64,000 bases of DNA from Cytobacillus firmus (GCF_023657595.1 NZ_CP098323.1:2814001-2878000), one strand, 5' to 3'. Shown: positions 33,154 to 42,126, numbered from the stretch's first letter. Notes: generated by a model not told the origin, from the sequence alone. Made by a program: numbers and translations.

Positions 33154-33297
33154 ATGCAACAGGAGCAACAAGCGAAGAACAATATGATGAAACCGGCCGG
33201 AACTGATCCACAAAAAGTAAAACAAGAAATTCAAAAAGATGTAAGCCGGGGACAAGGTGCAATGACTGCCAGAGAAGCAGGAGCAATGAGAGATTAA
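33154..33297 (+). CDS. Small acid-soluble-spore-protein-like peptide
   Basis: A 47-residue, hydrophilic, Gln/Lys/Ala-rich peptide starting MQQEQQAKNNMMKPAG, then DPQKVKQEIQKDVSRGQ and ending AMTAREAGAMRD. Composition and the QQVKKQNQ-like stretch resemble gamma-type small acid-soluble spore proteins, but it is shorter and lacks their duplicated unit. The ribosome site GGAGGAGGG six bases upstream is excellent and a terminator follows directly, so it is a single-gene unit. Sporulation-specific expression is inferred only from composition. Confidence 0.55.
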   Translation: MQQEQQAKNNMMKPAGTDPQKVKQEIQKDVSRGQGAMTAREAGAMRD

Positions 33298-33324
33298 AAG
33301 ACCACTTCGAGTGGTTTTTCTTTA
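33298..33324 (+). terminator. Terminator after the SASP-like gene
   Basis: Arms ACCACT and AGTGGT with loop TCG, then TTTTCTTT. Confidence 0.75.
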
Positions 33325-33535
33325 TTTCTATCGTATCGAGTTGAAAATTTAGGCTGCCAAACAAAATTTGCGAATGAATGTTTTTCAAGGAAAGAACAGC
33401 CTGCTAAATAGTGTCTATACTATAGGTTTTTGCGTTATTCTAATAACTGACTGTTAAGCTATAAATCGTCAATCCAGGACCAGTACTATTATGTATACCT
33501 GAGCGCAAAACACGCTCATGGTCAAAATAAGCTGG

Positions 33536-33709
33536 TTATTCTCCATAGCAGACCTTAACACAAACATAGCCGATACAATAATACTCGCAGTTGTCGTCTG
33601 GAGTGTCTCCCAAATTACTTCTAGGCACAATTTCTATTTGTGGAAATAATGATTTAACCTTTCTTCCGGAAGAACAGCTTAACTGATTCTCTTTCGAATC
33701 CCCTAACAT
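33536..33709 (-). CDS. Cys-rich 57-residue peptide
   Basis: A small gene reading MLGDSKENQLSCSSGRK at the start and DNCEYYCIGYVCVKVCYGE at the end, with one Cys in the N-terminal half and four in the last 16 residues (C-x3-C-x4-C-x3-C). The ribosome site is near-perfect (AAGGAGGTGA before the ATG), which is strong evidence that it is translated. There is no classical signal peptide. The layout (polar leader, then short Cys/aromatic core) could suit a ribosomally made peptide or a spore-coat component, but no maturation or export gene is adjacent. Not recognised. Confidence 0.62.
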   Translation of the reverse strand: MLGDSKENQLSCSSGRKVKSLFPQIEIVPRSNLGDTPDDNCEYYCIGYVCVKVCYGE

Positions 33710-33827
33710 TACAGCTCACCTCCTTCATAATAGATTATTCAAAAGCAGGGACAGGTGAATAGTTGTTAATCATGTGTTAAGAGATAGATACTATTTTCCT
33801 GATTTTTAAGCTGTTTTAAGTTCATAA

Positions 33828-33859
33828 AAAATGCCTGCCTTTATTAATAGGCGGGCATT
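33828..33859 (-). terminator. Terminator of the methyltransferase gene
   Basis: Arms AAATGCCTGCCT and AGGCGGGCATTT with an eight-base loop. T residues flank both sides, about 65 bases beyond the stop at 33926. Confidence 0.75.
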
Positions 33860-33925
33860 TAGGTTTAAAGGGAAATCCTTAAGCGTTTTACAAGACTTAG
33901 TGAAAAGTAAGTGCAATCCTCTTCA

Positions 33926-34552
33926 TCATTTTTTCTGACATTTTACCATTGTAAATTTAAATGGAGGTTTCGTTTCATTATCCTTATGCGGCTCCACAAT
34001 TTCCGAGATTTCGATCAGTCCATATTGTCCAAATTCCTGTTTAATGGAGTCGGAATCATAGAAAAACATTTTTACTCCGTCCATGATCTCAAAATAGTCT
34101 TTACCCAATTGTTTACCCTTTCCATACATCGGAGCTTCTTTTGAAATCGAAGTAAAAATCATATATCCCTCTGGCTTTAACTGATTATAGCAAGATTTAA
34201 TGAACTTCTCTCGTTCACTCTCATTCAATAAGTGTATAAGCGCATAACTAAATATCCCATCATAAAGCTTGTCATCAAAAGGCATATCGGTTACGGAACC
34301 ATGAAAAATAGGCAATGTAAGCCCATTGTCTCTTGCCAATTCAATCGCTGTTTTTGAAATCTCAATTCCTGTTACATCTATTCCATTGTCAATAAACACC
34401 TTCGCATTTCTGCCATATCCAAACCCAGGAATTAAAATATCCTTCACTTTCTTTTCGAGAAAAAAATCCTTAGTCTGGATTGCTGAGTCTGAAGGTTCAA
34501 ATCCCCACATCGTCTGCTTCTCTATAAAACTTGATTCCCAGAATTCTGTCAT
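33926..34552 (-). CDS. Class I SAM-dependent methyltransferase
   Basis: A 208-residue methyltransferase with a seven-strand Rossmann core: motif I DILIPGFGYGRNAKVF near residue 40, VTGIEISKTAIELA (acidic motif II), DMPFDDKLYDGIFS (motif III region) and LKPEGYMIFTSISK (post-core). This pattern is typical of the Methyltransf_11/TehB-like group acting on small molecules. The substrate is unknown. Single gene on the minus strand with its own terminator. Confidence 0.9.
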   Translation of the reverse strand: MTEFWESSFIEKQTMWGFEPSDSAIQTKDFFLEKKVKDILIPGFGYGRNAKVFIDNGIDVTGIEISKTAIELARDNGLTLPIFHGSVTDMPFDDKLYDGIFSYALIHLLNESEREKFIKSCYNQLKPEGYMIFTSISKEAPMYGKGKQLGKDYFEIMDGVKMFFYDSDSIKQEFGQYGLIEISEIVEPHKDNETKPPFKFTMVKCQKK

Positions 34553-34710
34553 CCTTCAATCTCCTTCTGTTTGGCTTCTTTCTTAAGATAAGGCTGTTTT
34601 CTATTAGCCTTAGCTATATTTTGAAATTTACCTTATTCACGCAAAAATCGTAATTGTTACGATTTATAAAATCATTAAATCACATATTTATCATTCATGC
34701 AACAACTATG

Positions 34711-34769
34711 AAAACACAGGGACGGTTCAAGCGTATCAGAATGAATCGCCAGAACCGCCCCTAAGTTTT
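34711..34769. repeat. Hairpin repeat, copy 1
   Basis: About 59 bases carrying CACAGGGACGGTTC ... GCGTATCAGA ... GAATCGCCAGAACCG, able to fold on itself. It is nearly identical to copy 2 at 35585-35644 and resembles the dispersed GGGACGGTTC-type repeats found in intergenic regions of bacilli. Confidence 0.75.
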
Positions 34770-34792
34770 GTGATCGCGCTCTTATATCATTT

Positions 34793-34870
34793 TTAGAAAT
34801 GATCCAGCACTTTTCCCTTCTCAGGCAGAGAGAATATAGCCCCTTCTCCACTTAAATGCACCACATTTGT
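34793..34870 (-). pseudogene. 3' remnant of a PfkB-family kinase gene
   Basis: On the minus strand the sequence reads SGEGAIFSLPEKGKVLDHF followed by a stop. This parallels the C-terminus of the ScrK kinase in this window (GKGAISALPVKEKVLALI). Only about 25 codons are recognisable and there is no upstream frame, so it is the tail of a lost kinase gene. It lies next to repeat copy 1. Confidence 0.5.
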
Positions 34871-34940
34871 CCAAGGAGACCAGCTAACCACCCCCATTAT
34901 ATATAACAATAATAAAGTAACTAAAAACAATATTATTTTA

Positions 34941-34969
34941 TTGAAAAACAATAAATACCGTGTTATAGT
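34941..34969 (+). promoter_or_regulatory. Predicted sigma-A promoter of the DUF2975 gene
   Basis: TTGAAA, 17-base spacer, TATAGT, about 33 bases before the start codon at 35002. Confidence 0.6.
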
Positions 34970-35001
34970 CATTTTATCATTAAATCAATGAGGTGCTTTA
35001 A

Positions 35002-35475
35002 ATGAGTGCTAAACAAGGTTCAACCACTTTCTTAAAAATAATTACTTTTCTAATTGGAATTGCGGTGTTTGCTTTGTGTATCTTCTGGTTACCTGAAATA
35101 GCCATACAAGATGCAAAGGTACATCCAGATACAGCTTATTTCCTAATCCCCTTTTTAGTATGTGCATATGGATTCTGTATCACGTTTTCCGTTGCGTTGT
35201 ACCAAGCATTTAAACTATTAACCTATATCGAAAGGAACAATGCTTTCTCCGAGTTATCACTTAAATCTTTAAATGTTATAAAAAAATGTTCTTTTACGGT
35301 CATTTTCCTCATTCTGTTAGGAATAGTAAGCTTAAAAGTGCTTGCAAAAGTTACAGGTGACGATGCAGCAGGTCCCATTTCACTAAGTCTAATGGGCATT
35401 TTGGCAACAAGTATCATCGCAGGCATTATGGATGTACTTCAAAAGCCATTAAAAAAATTGCTGGATAAAAAATAA
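35002..35475 (+). CDS. DUF2975-family membrane protein
   Basis: A 157-residue membrane protein with four hydrophobic segments (for example FLIGIAVFALCIFWLP and FLIPFLVCAYGFCITFSVAL) and the family's YIERNNAFSELSLKSLNVIKK loop between helices 2 and 3. DUF2975 genes in bacilli are usually followed by a small XRE-type regulator of the YozG type. None is present here: the sequence after the stop contains no such frame, so this copy is missing its usual partner. The ribosome site is GAGGTGC. Confidence 0.8.
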   Translation: MSAKQGSTTFLKIITFLIGIAVFALCIFWLPEIAIQDAKVHPDTAYFLIPFLVCAYGFCITFSVALYQAFKLLTYIERNNAFSELSLKSLNVIKKCSFTVIFLILLGIVSLKVLAKVTGDDAAGPISLSLMGILATSIIAGIMDVLQKPLKKLLDKK

Positions 35476-35584
35476 ATGAAAAATGGATGCACTTATATGA
35501 ATTGCAATTCCTGCATTGTACATATTTTTAGTGTCTAATTTCGGTAATTTTGCTGGAGAATTGTATCCAGACATATCTTATATA

Positions 35585-35644
35585 AAAAACACAGGGACGG
35601 TTCCGGCGTATCAGATTGAATCGCCAGAACCGTTCCTATGTTTA
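35585..35644. repeat. Hairpin repeat, copy 2
   Basis: Second copy of the repeat at 34711-34769: ACACAGGGACGGTTCCGGCG ... CGCCAGAACCGTTCCTATG. The inverted arms AGGGACGGTTC and GAACCGTTCCT pair almost completely. It could also end transcription of the DUF2975 gene. Confidence 0.75.
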
Positions 35645-35661
35645 AGGCAAGCCATTTCCTA

Positions 35662-36279
35662 TTAGGATTCGTCCCCTGCTTCTTCCATCGCATCCGGATA
35701 AATGACCTCATTAAATACCTCGCCTGTCGCAGTATCCTTCACCAATATCTTTACTTCATAATCCTCAGGATCAACACCATTGAATAGCTGATAAAACATT
35801 CCGGAAAGCCCCAGTCCAAACACCGCAAATCCATCAAAGCTATTTTCATAAGCTTCTCTGTCGACTTCCAATGTAAACTCTGAAAAGTCCTTGTTATTCG
35901 TAACTTCTTTCACAGAAGGGTAATCTTCACCATTCTTCGTATCGGCAATGGTTTTCTCCAGTTCGGTCTGCATCTCTTTCATCATTTCTTTATGCTTAGC
36001 TTTAGACATTTTATACGTGACTGAGCCATCATCATTCTTGGTGACTTTAATGCCCTCTTTTTCGGCTTCTGCAATGGAGCTATCTGCATCTTCTCCTTCG
36101 AACATGGAAGCCGGCAAGGTTACCTCAACGTTTAATAGGCCTTTATCAACTTCAACGGCTTCACTTTCCTCAGTCTTTTTTTCAGTACCAGCCTCTTTTT
36201 TACCTGCCATCTTTTCACCATTAGAGCATGCACTCAACATAACAATCATAACTGACATAAATACAATAAGCTTTTTCAT
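35662..36279 (-). CDS. Predicted lipoprotein
   Basis: Exported lipoprotein of 205 aa: signal MKKLIVFMSVMIVMLSACS with lipobox LSAC (Cys18), then an acidic, Lys/Glu-rich linker and a folded domain with DDGSVTYKMSKAKHKEMM and SDGFAVFGLGLSGMFYQLF-like segments (FAVFGLGLSGMFYQLF). No enzyme motif. It lies 29 bases after the larger lipoprotein gene, so the two form an operon. Anchored to the outer face of the membrane; function unknown. Confidence 0.78.
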   Translation of the reverse strand: MKKLIVFMSVMIVMLSACSNGEKMAGKKEAGTEKKTEESEAVEVDKGLLNVEVTLPASMFEGEDADSSIAEAEKEGIKVTKNDDGSVTYKMSKAKHKEMMKEMQTELEKTIADTKNGEDYPSVKEVTNNKDFSEFTLEVDREAYENSFDGFAVFGLGLSGMFYQLFNGVDPEDYEVKILVKDTATGEVFNEVIYPDAMEEAGDES

Positions 36280-36308
36280 CGTTTATAATCCCCTTCAAGA
36301 TAAATTAA

Positions 36309-37274
36309 TTAATACCCTGTTCCAATTCTGATATCAAGGCCCTTTGCCAATTCCCCTTGCCCATCTTCATATAAGGATGAGGGAATCATTCCCGTAATAG
36401 TTACGTACTCTTCGGTTTGCTTCAGTGTTTCAAATAGTTCAGCAAATTCTTTCCTGTCAAAGTACACAGTCCATTTCCCTCCTGTTGACTCATCCCATAC
36501 CCCTACGGCAAAGTGAGTTTTTTCAAGGGAGATAAAACCATAGTTATAATACGTATCCAGACTGGCGGTACCGGAGATTAAAAACTCTTTATCCAAATGA
36601 TTTTCCATATCATACAAAACATCCTGTGCCACCAGATCCAAACCATTTTGGCTTTTATATTCTTCAGCTGCCTGAACAACTGAACCTGCTTCGTTTGAAA
36701 CAGCCTGTTCTCCACCCAAGATCACAAATTCAACACCAAGTGCCAATGAATCCTGGCCATCTTCATATTGTGCTTTTGGGATTACAGCCGCTGCTGCTAT
36801 ATAGGTGTCGCCTTTTTTCAGTGTTTCATACAAATTAGAAAACTTGGATCGGTCAAAATACAAAACCCAGCGGTCAGCATACCCTGCACCTTCGTCCTCT
36901 ACACTGACAGCAAAATGGGATTGTTCAAGATTGCTAAATCCATAGTTGTAATACGTATCAAGACTCGCATTTCCCATTATGGCAAACTTTTGATCTGAGT
37001 TATTTTGCATATCAAACTGTACATCCCTTGCTTTCAACTGAATATTTTTTTCTTCCATAAAACGAGTGAACAATTCATCAGGGTCCACTGCTTCTTCAAC
37101 CTCTTCTTGTATCTCCATCTCTTCAGCAGCTTCTTCTTTCTCTTCAACAGCTTCCACATCAGCAGCCTCTTCTGATTTCACTGATGTTTCATGATTCTCC
37201 TCACTTCCGCATCCGGTCATGGCAATTAAAATTGATGGAACAAGCATTAAACCCATTAACACTTTTATTCTCAT
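36309..37274 (-). CDS. Lipoprotein with two tandem domains
   Basis: A 321-residue lipoprotein: signal ending AMTGCGS (Cys22 lipidated), a Glu-rich linker to about residue 75, then two homologous domains of about 115 residues. The repeat is plain from ASLDTYYNYGFSNLEQSHF in the first and ASLDTYYNYGFISLEKTHF in the second, each followed by a WxLYFDR / WTVYFDR strand and a YEDGQ element. First gene of a two-lipoprotein operon. The internal duplication suggests a binding module acting in pairs; the ligand is unknown. Confidence 0.8.
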   Translation of the reverse strand: MRIKVLMGLMLVPSILIAMTGCGSEENHETSVKSEEAADVEAVEEKEEAAEEMEIQEEVEEAVDPDELFTRFMEEKNIQLKARDVQFDMQNNSDQKFAIMGNASLDTYYNYGFSNLEQSHFAVSVEDEGAGYADRWVLYFDRSKFSNLYETLKKGDTYIAAAAVIPKAQYEDGQDSLALGVEFVILGGEQAVSNEAGSVVQAAEEYKSQNGLDLVAQDVLYDMENHLDKEFLISGTASLDTYYNYGFISLEKTHFAVGVWDESTGGKWTVYFDRKEFAELFETLKQTEEYVTITGMIPSSLYEDGQGELAKGLDIRIGTGY

Positions 37275-37579
37275 TAATATAACTCCCCTTCCATTTCCTT
37301 ACCAATTATCTGGTACATATCAATCATAACAAGAAGGGTGCACAAAAAATCGGCAGGGTAGGAAAAGAAACACAGCATACTTTTTTGCATGCTGCATAAA
37401 GGCTAAATTATTTTTCTTAAGGCGGTACTCCAAGGGATTGGGATCTTAACAGACCAGTTCTCAACAAAAAGAGGGTTCGTGAGCAATAGCTATCATAAAG
37501 AATCGATGGAGACATAGCAGATATTTTTTCTTCCTCGAGCATAAACATCAGTATCGAGCAGCAGGAAAGAGGGATAGCC

Positions 37580-38044
37580 ATGTCCTTGATCGGATTTGAA
37601 CTGATAGCCAAAAGAGCATGGACGATTTTGCCTGGCCACACTTTTTCGATGTCCATTTTTTGGAACAAAAAAAAGATCCCTTCCTCCATCGGAAGAGATA
37701 TCTATCATGAATCTGGACTGATCCTCCCTGATAAAAGAATTGCAGCTACCGGAAGGATCCACCATCTGTCTGATCATACAATAAATCACTATGAACCCTT
37801 ACAAACAGCACCTTGTAAACTTATTTGCCGTCCTGATTTTTCCCTGGATGATCTTAAGATTGAACTTCTTGCGCCGATGAAAGGGATTATGGAACCTTTT
37901 CATCAAACGGCCGTTCTTTTCTTATGGAGCGAGGAAAACAATCTTTTAAGAAAAACAGAGCTCCACCTGGACCCCCAATCATTTGAGAAGAAGCGTCCGG
38001 ATCAATATTTTATTGATCTCTCTTTTTTGTTGGGTAAAATTTAA
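37580..38044 (+). CDS. Hypothetical protein
   Basis: A 154-residue protein not recognised. It is soluble with no signal peptide, containing FSMSIFWNKKKIPSSIGRD and HQTAVLFLWSEENNLL. GAAAGAGGG precedes the ATG at a reasonable distance. The competing minus-strand frames here are shorter and poorer. It is convergent with the gate-domain gene, whose stop is only 10 bases away. Confidence 0.48.
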   Translation: MSLIGFELIAKRAWTILPGHTFSMSIFWNKKKIPSSIGRDIYHESGLILPDKRIAATGRIHHLSDHTINHYEPLQTAPCKLICRPDFSLDDLKIELLAPMKGIMEPFHQTAVLFLWSEENNLLRKTELHLDPQSFEKKRPDQYFIDLSFLLGKI

Positions 38045-38054
38045 TCTTCGAGCA

Positions 38055-39176
38055 TTAAACCAATATCGGCGTTAAGAAATAAACAATTAAAAAGGCTGTC
38101 AATATACGCATGACGATTCCTAGTACAGCCGCTCCCATTGCCTCCTTTTCACTAAGGTCAGAATTAGCTGCCCATATAACCGGAATTTGACCAAAGATTG
38201 TAGACAAAGGTAAGCCGGATGAAGCTAATACGAATGATCCGATGACCAAACGCGGATCCAATGAACCCGCAACTTCTGATAACTGGGCCATGGCCAGCGC
38301 AGGGCTTGCCAAAATGGAGAGAATTCCGGTCTCTGGATGAATATTAAGAGCTAACAAAACGGCTGATAAGCCGGATTCAAATTTTGACCAAATCCCGATG
38401 TAGTCCAAAACACCAATAGCAGCAAACACGACAGCGGCAGCCGGTATAATGAGAAGGAATAAAAGCTCTGCTCCCTCCCTGGCTCCATTAAATAAAGTGG
38501 GTAAAAAGCCAGTCTTCGGTGTAAATTGAGGCAGCTTTGCAATTTGGACAGCTTTCGTATCCCGGTAAATGGTTTTAGAAAGCAGGAACGGGACAACAAT
38601 GACAGGCATGAAGACAGCCAGCACAACCACGACAAAGGCATTGGCCCCTACTGCCGTTAAAGCAACCATGCCTAACATAAATGTAGCAAAAGACTGCTGC
38701 GATTGAACCATAGTGGCTACCGCTATTTTCTGCTCTGCTTTTGTTGCTCCCGAACGGATTAAGATCGGTCCGGCAATTTTCCCGGCAGCATTAATATCAC
38801 CAAGAATATTATATATACTTGGAATGATAACAGCCGAATTCACTTTCATCAGCTTTGTAACAGGAATGAATATCCGAATTAGCGCATCCGTAAATCCCAG
38901 CCTTTCCAGGACCCGGCCTATAATGACACTGACAATAATGGACACTCCTACCGTGCCGGTTAAGAATATCTCTACGATGACCGGGAAAACCTGGTCGACA
39001 ATGGAAGTAAATAACCCGGCTAATGTGCCTGGCGTGATTAACAATACCAGCAGTGAGATAATGACCAAACCCAGACCGACTGCTTCAATTCGTGTCCATT
39101 TTCTCGTTAAAGGAATCGGAACACTATTCTCTTCTATTTCTAAATTTTCTTGTACTAACGATTTAACCTCGCTCAT
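38055..39176 (-). CDS. Nucleoside-recognition (Gate) domain membrane protein
   Basis: Membrane protein of 373 aa with about ten helices and two Gate-domain-like halves. The SAVIIPSIYNILGDINAAGK block, MVQSQQSFATFMLG and SLDPRLVIGSFVLASSGLPLS are typical of YjiH/Gate transport-related proteins. Substrate unknown. It overlaps in orientation and spacing with the Nif3-like gene 17 bases upstream, so both are likely cotranscribed with the peptidase cluster or as a separate two-gene unit. Confidence 0.85.
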   Translation of the reverse strand: MSEVKSLVQENLEIEENSVPIPLTRKWTRIEAVGLGLVIISLLVLLITPGTLAGLFTSIVDQVFPVIVEIFLTGTVGVSIIVSVIIGRVLERLGFTDALIRIFIPVTKLMKVNSAVIIPSIYNILGDINAAGKIAGPILIRSGATKAEQKIAVATMVQSQQSFATFMLGMVALTAVGANAFVVVVLAVFMPVIVVPFLLSKTIYRDTKAVQIAKLPQFTPKTGFLPTLFNGAREGAELLFLLIIPAAAVVFAAIGVLDYIGIWSKFESGLSAVLLALNIHPETGILSILASPALAMAQLSEVAGSLDPRLVIGSFVLASSGLPLSTIFGQIPVIWAANSDLSEKEAMGAAVLGIVMRILTAFLIVYFLTPILV

Positions 39177-39193
39177 CTACCTGCACCCCTTTT

Positions 39194-40216
39194 TTATACT
39201 GTTTGGACAGCCGTTTTTTTCAATAGATAGCCTTCAGCCATTTCTTCTGCATATTTCTTTAACTGAGGAGATCCCATTTCATTTAAGGATATGCTTGTCA
39301 CACGTTCCCGGAAAACAACAACTTCAACATCAGGCAGCAGTCTGTCCAAGGCATAAGCTAAAGGTAAACCATTTTCAAGTATTTCTAACACATGGCAATT
39401 TCCGATAATAAAATTAAGTCCTAACTCCTTAGCTGTTTCAATAAGGGGATGTCCGTCATAAACCCGGCTAATGCTAGCGAGAACTGTGTCAGCTTCCGGG
39501 TGTTCCTGGATGGCTTGACGCAAATGTTCCGGGGAAAATCCTGTATGCGGGAAAATGTGCACAATATTGTTCACGGGGCTTGTCTCTTCTCCATGAACAA
39601 TTCTCCCGCGTGTCACTATACTAGTTTCAGACAGAGATGAACTATGGCGTATTTCCTTTTCCGTATGTAACAATTCCTCTTCATCTCTCAGACCCATAAA
39701 ATGGTCCAGCCGTGTTAAAATATCCCCCAGCGTTTTCACATCAGGGAGCACTTTCCCTGCATATAAAATATTTCCGTGTACGCCTCCATAAGAAACCTCT
39801 GTCCGGTATACCTGATGGCCGTGCAAAAAAGGAATGCCAGGATGTAATCCATGGAAAGCTTCATGCAGTTCAAATGCAGCGACATTATACAAATCCAGAT
39901 AGTTTTTCAAGATAACTCCACCTGAATTAGCCGCTTCAGCTATCGGATGATGAGCAACAATGGCATCGACACCAGTGGCGCCGGCAAGTTCGATAGATCC
40001 TTCTGTCATTGTCATAGCAACTGCTACTTTTTTTACCTCCTTCTTCATTTCACCATAAACAAGACCAGGCGTTTCAATGATTTCTTTCCCGGGAATGTTG
40101 GAAGATTTCATGATGACAAAGGGATGCTCCCCTCTCGTAATGTCATTCAGAGATTTAATCACTCTTCCTCCTGTCAGCTCATCCAGCGCAATCAATACAT
40201 CTTCTACTGTTTTCAT
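39194..40216 (-). CDS. Probable Nif3-like (DUF34) metal-binding protein
   Basis: A 340-residue protein. The block GVDAIVAHHPIAEAA matches the HHP metal-binding motif of Nif3/YqfO-type proteins, and a later ELHEAFHGLH adds more His ligands. Length fits the shorter members of the family. The biochemical role of Nif3-like proteins is not settled. The ribosome site GAGGAGG is strong. It precedes the Gate-domain gene, and its leader contains the long hairpin at 40242-40303. Confidence 0.6.
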   Translation of the reverse strand: MKTVEDVLIALDELTGGRVIKSLNDITRGEHPFVIMKSSNIPGKEIIETPGLVYGEMKKEVKKVAVAMTMTEGSIELAGATGVDAIVAHHPIAEAANSGGVILKNYLDLYNVAAFELHEAFHGLHPGIPFLHGHQVYRTEVSYGGVHGNILYAGKVLPDVKTLGDILTRLDHFMGLRDEEELLHTEKEIRHSSSLSETSIVTRGRIVHGEETSPVNNIVHIFPHTGFSPEHLRQAIQEHPEADTVLASISRVYDGHPLIETAKELGLNFIIGNCHVLEILENGLPLAYALDRLLPDVEVVVFRERVTSISLNEMGSPQLKKYAEEMAEGYLLKKTAVQTV

Positions 40217-40241
40217 AATGTTGCCTCCTCTATTTTTTTAT

Positions 40242-40303
40242 AAAAAAAACCGTCAGCACAATACAAACAGACGCTAGTCTGAAAGCTTGTACTGACGGTT
40301 TTT
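40242..40303. terminator. Long bidirectional stem-loop
   Basis: Outer arms AAAAACCGTCAG and CTGACGGTTTTT extend by an ACAA/TTGT step, with an inner CAGAC-GCTA-GTCTG hairpin. It lies between the DUF2294 gene and the Nif3-like gene and can end transcription in both directions. Confidence 0.7.
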
Positions 40304-40345
40304 ATGCACTCTTAAGAGTTCATTTGACCAGTCACCATTATTTAA

Positions 40346-40708
40346 TTACCTTGAAATATAGGCACTTGTATCCTGATCAAGGGTAATGATCGTTCCTGAG
40401 AGTTCAGTAACGGGATCATAGTCCTTTAAAATAGAAAGTACCTTCATCCCATATTTTTCTTCCAGGACATTCCTTAAATGTTCCTTATAGCTATCTATGA
40501 TGGCAATGTCAGTCATTCGGGTTACAAAGCGATTAATCTCGTCCAAATGTTTAAGAGATGGAATTCTCTTATGATTGGCGAAAATTAATATCTTATCCCC
40601 CAAAAACTCGACTCTTTGACTTTTGACGCCAATGTTAAACAAAAGAAGATTGATATTGTTATAGTCCTTGATCAGTTCCTGTTTAAATGGGCCAGCAGTC
40701 CAACTCAT
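40346..40708 (-). CDS. DUF2294-family protein
   Basis: A 120-residue protein of the DUF2294 group (B. subtilis YbcI type), recognised from GVKSQRVEFLGDKILIFAN, the helical middle and the terminal EEKYGMKVLSILKDYDP. The role of this family is unknown. It is bounded by the stem-loop at 40242-40303 downstream and a 170-base gap upstream, so it is probably a single-gene unit. Confidence 0.75.
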   Translation of the reverse strand: MSWTAGPFKQELIKDYNNINLLLFNIGVKSQRVEFLGDKILIFANHKRIPSLKHLDEINRFVTRMTDIAIIDSYKEHLRNVLEEKYGMKVLSILKDYDPVTELSGTIITLDQDTSAYISR

Positions 40709-40881
40709 TCACTCACACCATCTTTTTGAAATTTCAGAATCCTTCGATAAATAGAATTTATCATAGTTAATTCTATCTGTAAAGTGTTTATATTAAAAAT
40801 ATATTTTACTAGATAAATCACCCTTCAGAGGCTAGTCACCTGGACACTGCTTATTTCTCCTGCTTTTCAAGGTTCTTATTG

Positions 40882-42057
40882 TTATGCTTCATAAGCAGCT
40901 TCTCCCCTGCATACAACCATCTTTATACTTTCTAAATTACTCAGGCACTCAAGCGGATTTCCTTTAAGCAAAATCAAATTTGCCCTGTATCCCTCTTTAA
41001 TTTGCCCAACGTTACGTCCTAAGATTTTCCCGGCATTTACTGTAGCTGTTTTTAGCACCTTTTTCGCATCAGGAACAATCTCATTCATGGTATACAATTC
41101 ATCCAGCAGCGCCCGGTGAGAGGTGCATGGTGAACCCGCATCTGAACCTGCCCCAATTAAAATATTCCGGTTAAAATAGGTTTCAAATGCATTTCGGTGA
41201 ATGCTGACAATTTCCTCAGCTTTGTCTCTTGCATAAGAAGGAATCCCATCCTGCGTTGCAATTTGCTTGTAGACGAACAATGTCGGAATCCAGGCGGTTT
41301 TCCGTTCTTCCATTAAGGCAGCCAATTCATCATCCAGAAAATGACCATGCTCAATTGTATCCACACCAGCAAGAACCGAATTAAGTATTCCCTCACGGCC
41401 AATCGCATGGGACGCCACTTTAAGTCCAAAACGGTGTGCCTCTTTACAGATGACTTCCTGCTCTTCCAAGCTAAGCTCTGCATGGCCGACCTGTTCCCCT
41501 TCTATTCTTCCATAGACCCCGCCGCTTGCACTTACTTTAATTACTTCAGCACCCTTAAAAATTTGTTCGCGTACTCCTTTTAATGCCTCATCCTTCCCAT
41601 CGACAAATCTTGCCCAGAACGGATCATGCCCGCCTGTCATGGTTATTGTTTTTCCGCTGGCAATGACATCAGGTCCTGGAATAAGCCCCCTTTTGATCCC
41701 TTTTGCCACATGCAGCGCAATGTCATCAATGGAGCCAATGTCCCTGACAGTTGTTATACCGTGCTTGAGATAGGTTTGACAATTAGCAACGGCCCTTATC
41801 AGCATCTGTTCATAGCCTTCTGTTTCAGAGGTTTGAACTGGATTTAATGAACCGTCCCACATCATATGAATATGTAAATCTATTAATCCTGGAGCGAGAA
41901 ATCCTCCATTTCCATCGATGACCTTTACGCCGGCTGGCAGTTTGGATTCAGGGATCATTTCCTTGATCAAACCATCTTTTATCCAAAGTGCTAACCCCTT
42001 TTTACAATCCAATTCTTCCCCATACAACAGCTGCACATTCGAAATCACAAACTCCAT
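40882..42057 (-). CDS. Amidohydrolase, Xaa-Pro-dipeptidase-like (second copy)
   Basis: Metal-dependent hydrolase of 391 aa with complete amidohydrolase ligands: HxH in PGLIDLHIHMMWDG, the carboxylated-Lys region EVIKVSASGGV, His in VASHAIGREG, His in TIEHGHFLD, and the catalytic Asp in GAGSDAGSP. This pattern matches the imidazolonepropionase/prolidase-like group that hydrolyses dipeptides with C-terminal or N-terminal Pro. GGAGGAACATGCG precedes the ATG. Last gene of the peptide-hydrolysis cluster and a paralogue of 44873-46057. Confidence 0.88.
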   Translation of the reverse strand: MEFVISNVQLLYGEELDCKKGLALWIKDGLIKEMIPESKLPAGVKVIDGNGGFLAPGLIDLHIHMMWDGSLNPVQTSETEGYEQMLIRAVANCQTYLKHGITTVRDIGSIDDIALHVAKGIKRGLIPGPDVIASGKTITMTGGHDPFWARFVDGKDEALKGVREQIFKGAEVIKVSASGGVYGRIEGEQVGHAELSLEEQEVICKEAHRFGLKVASHAIGREGILNSVLAGVDTIEHGHFLDDELAALMEERKTAWIPTLFVYKQIATQDGIPSYARDKAEEIVSIHRNAFETYFNRNILIGAGSDAGSPCTSHRALLDELYTMNEIVPDAKKVLKTATVNAGKILGRNVGQIKEGYRANLILLKGNPLECLSNLESIKMVVCRGEAAYEA

Positions 42058-42126
42058 CGCATGTTCCTCCTATCATTTCAAAAGGAAGAAGTGTGATACT
42101 TCTCCCTTTCAAGTTTGATATTTAAG

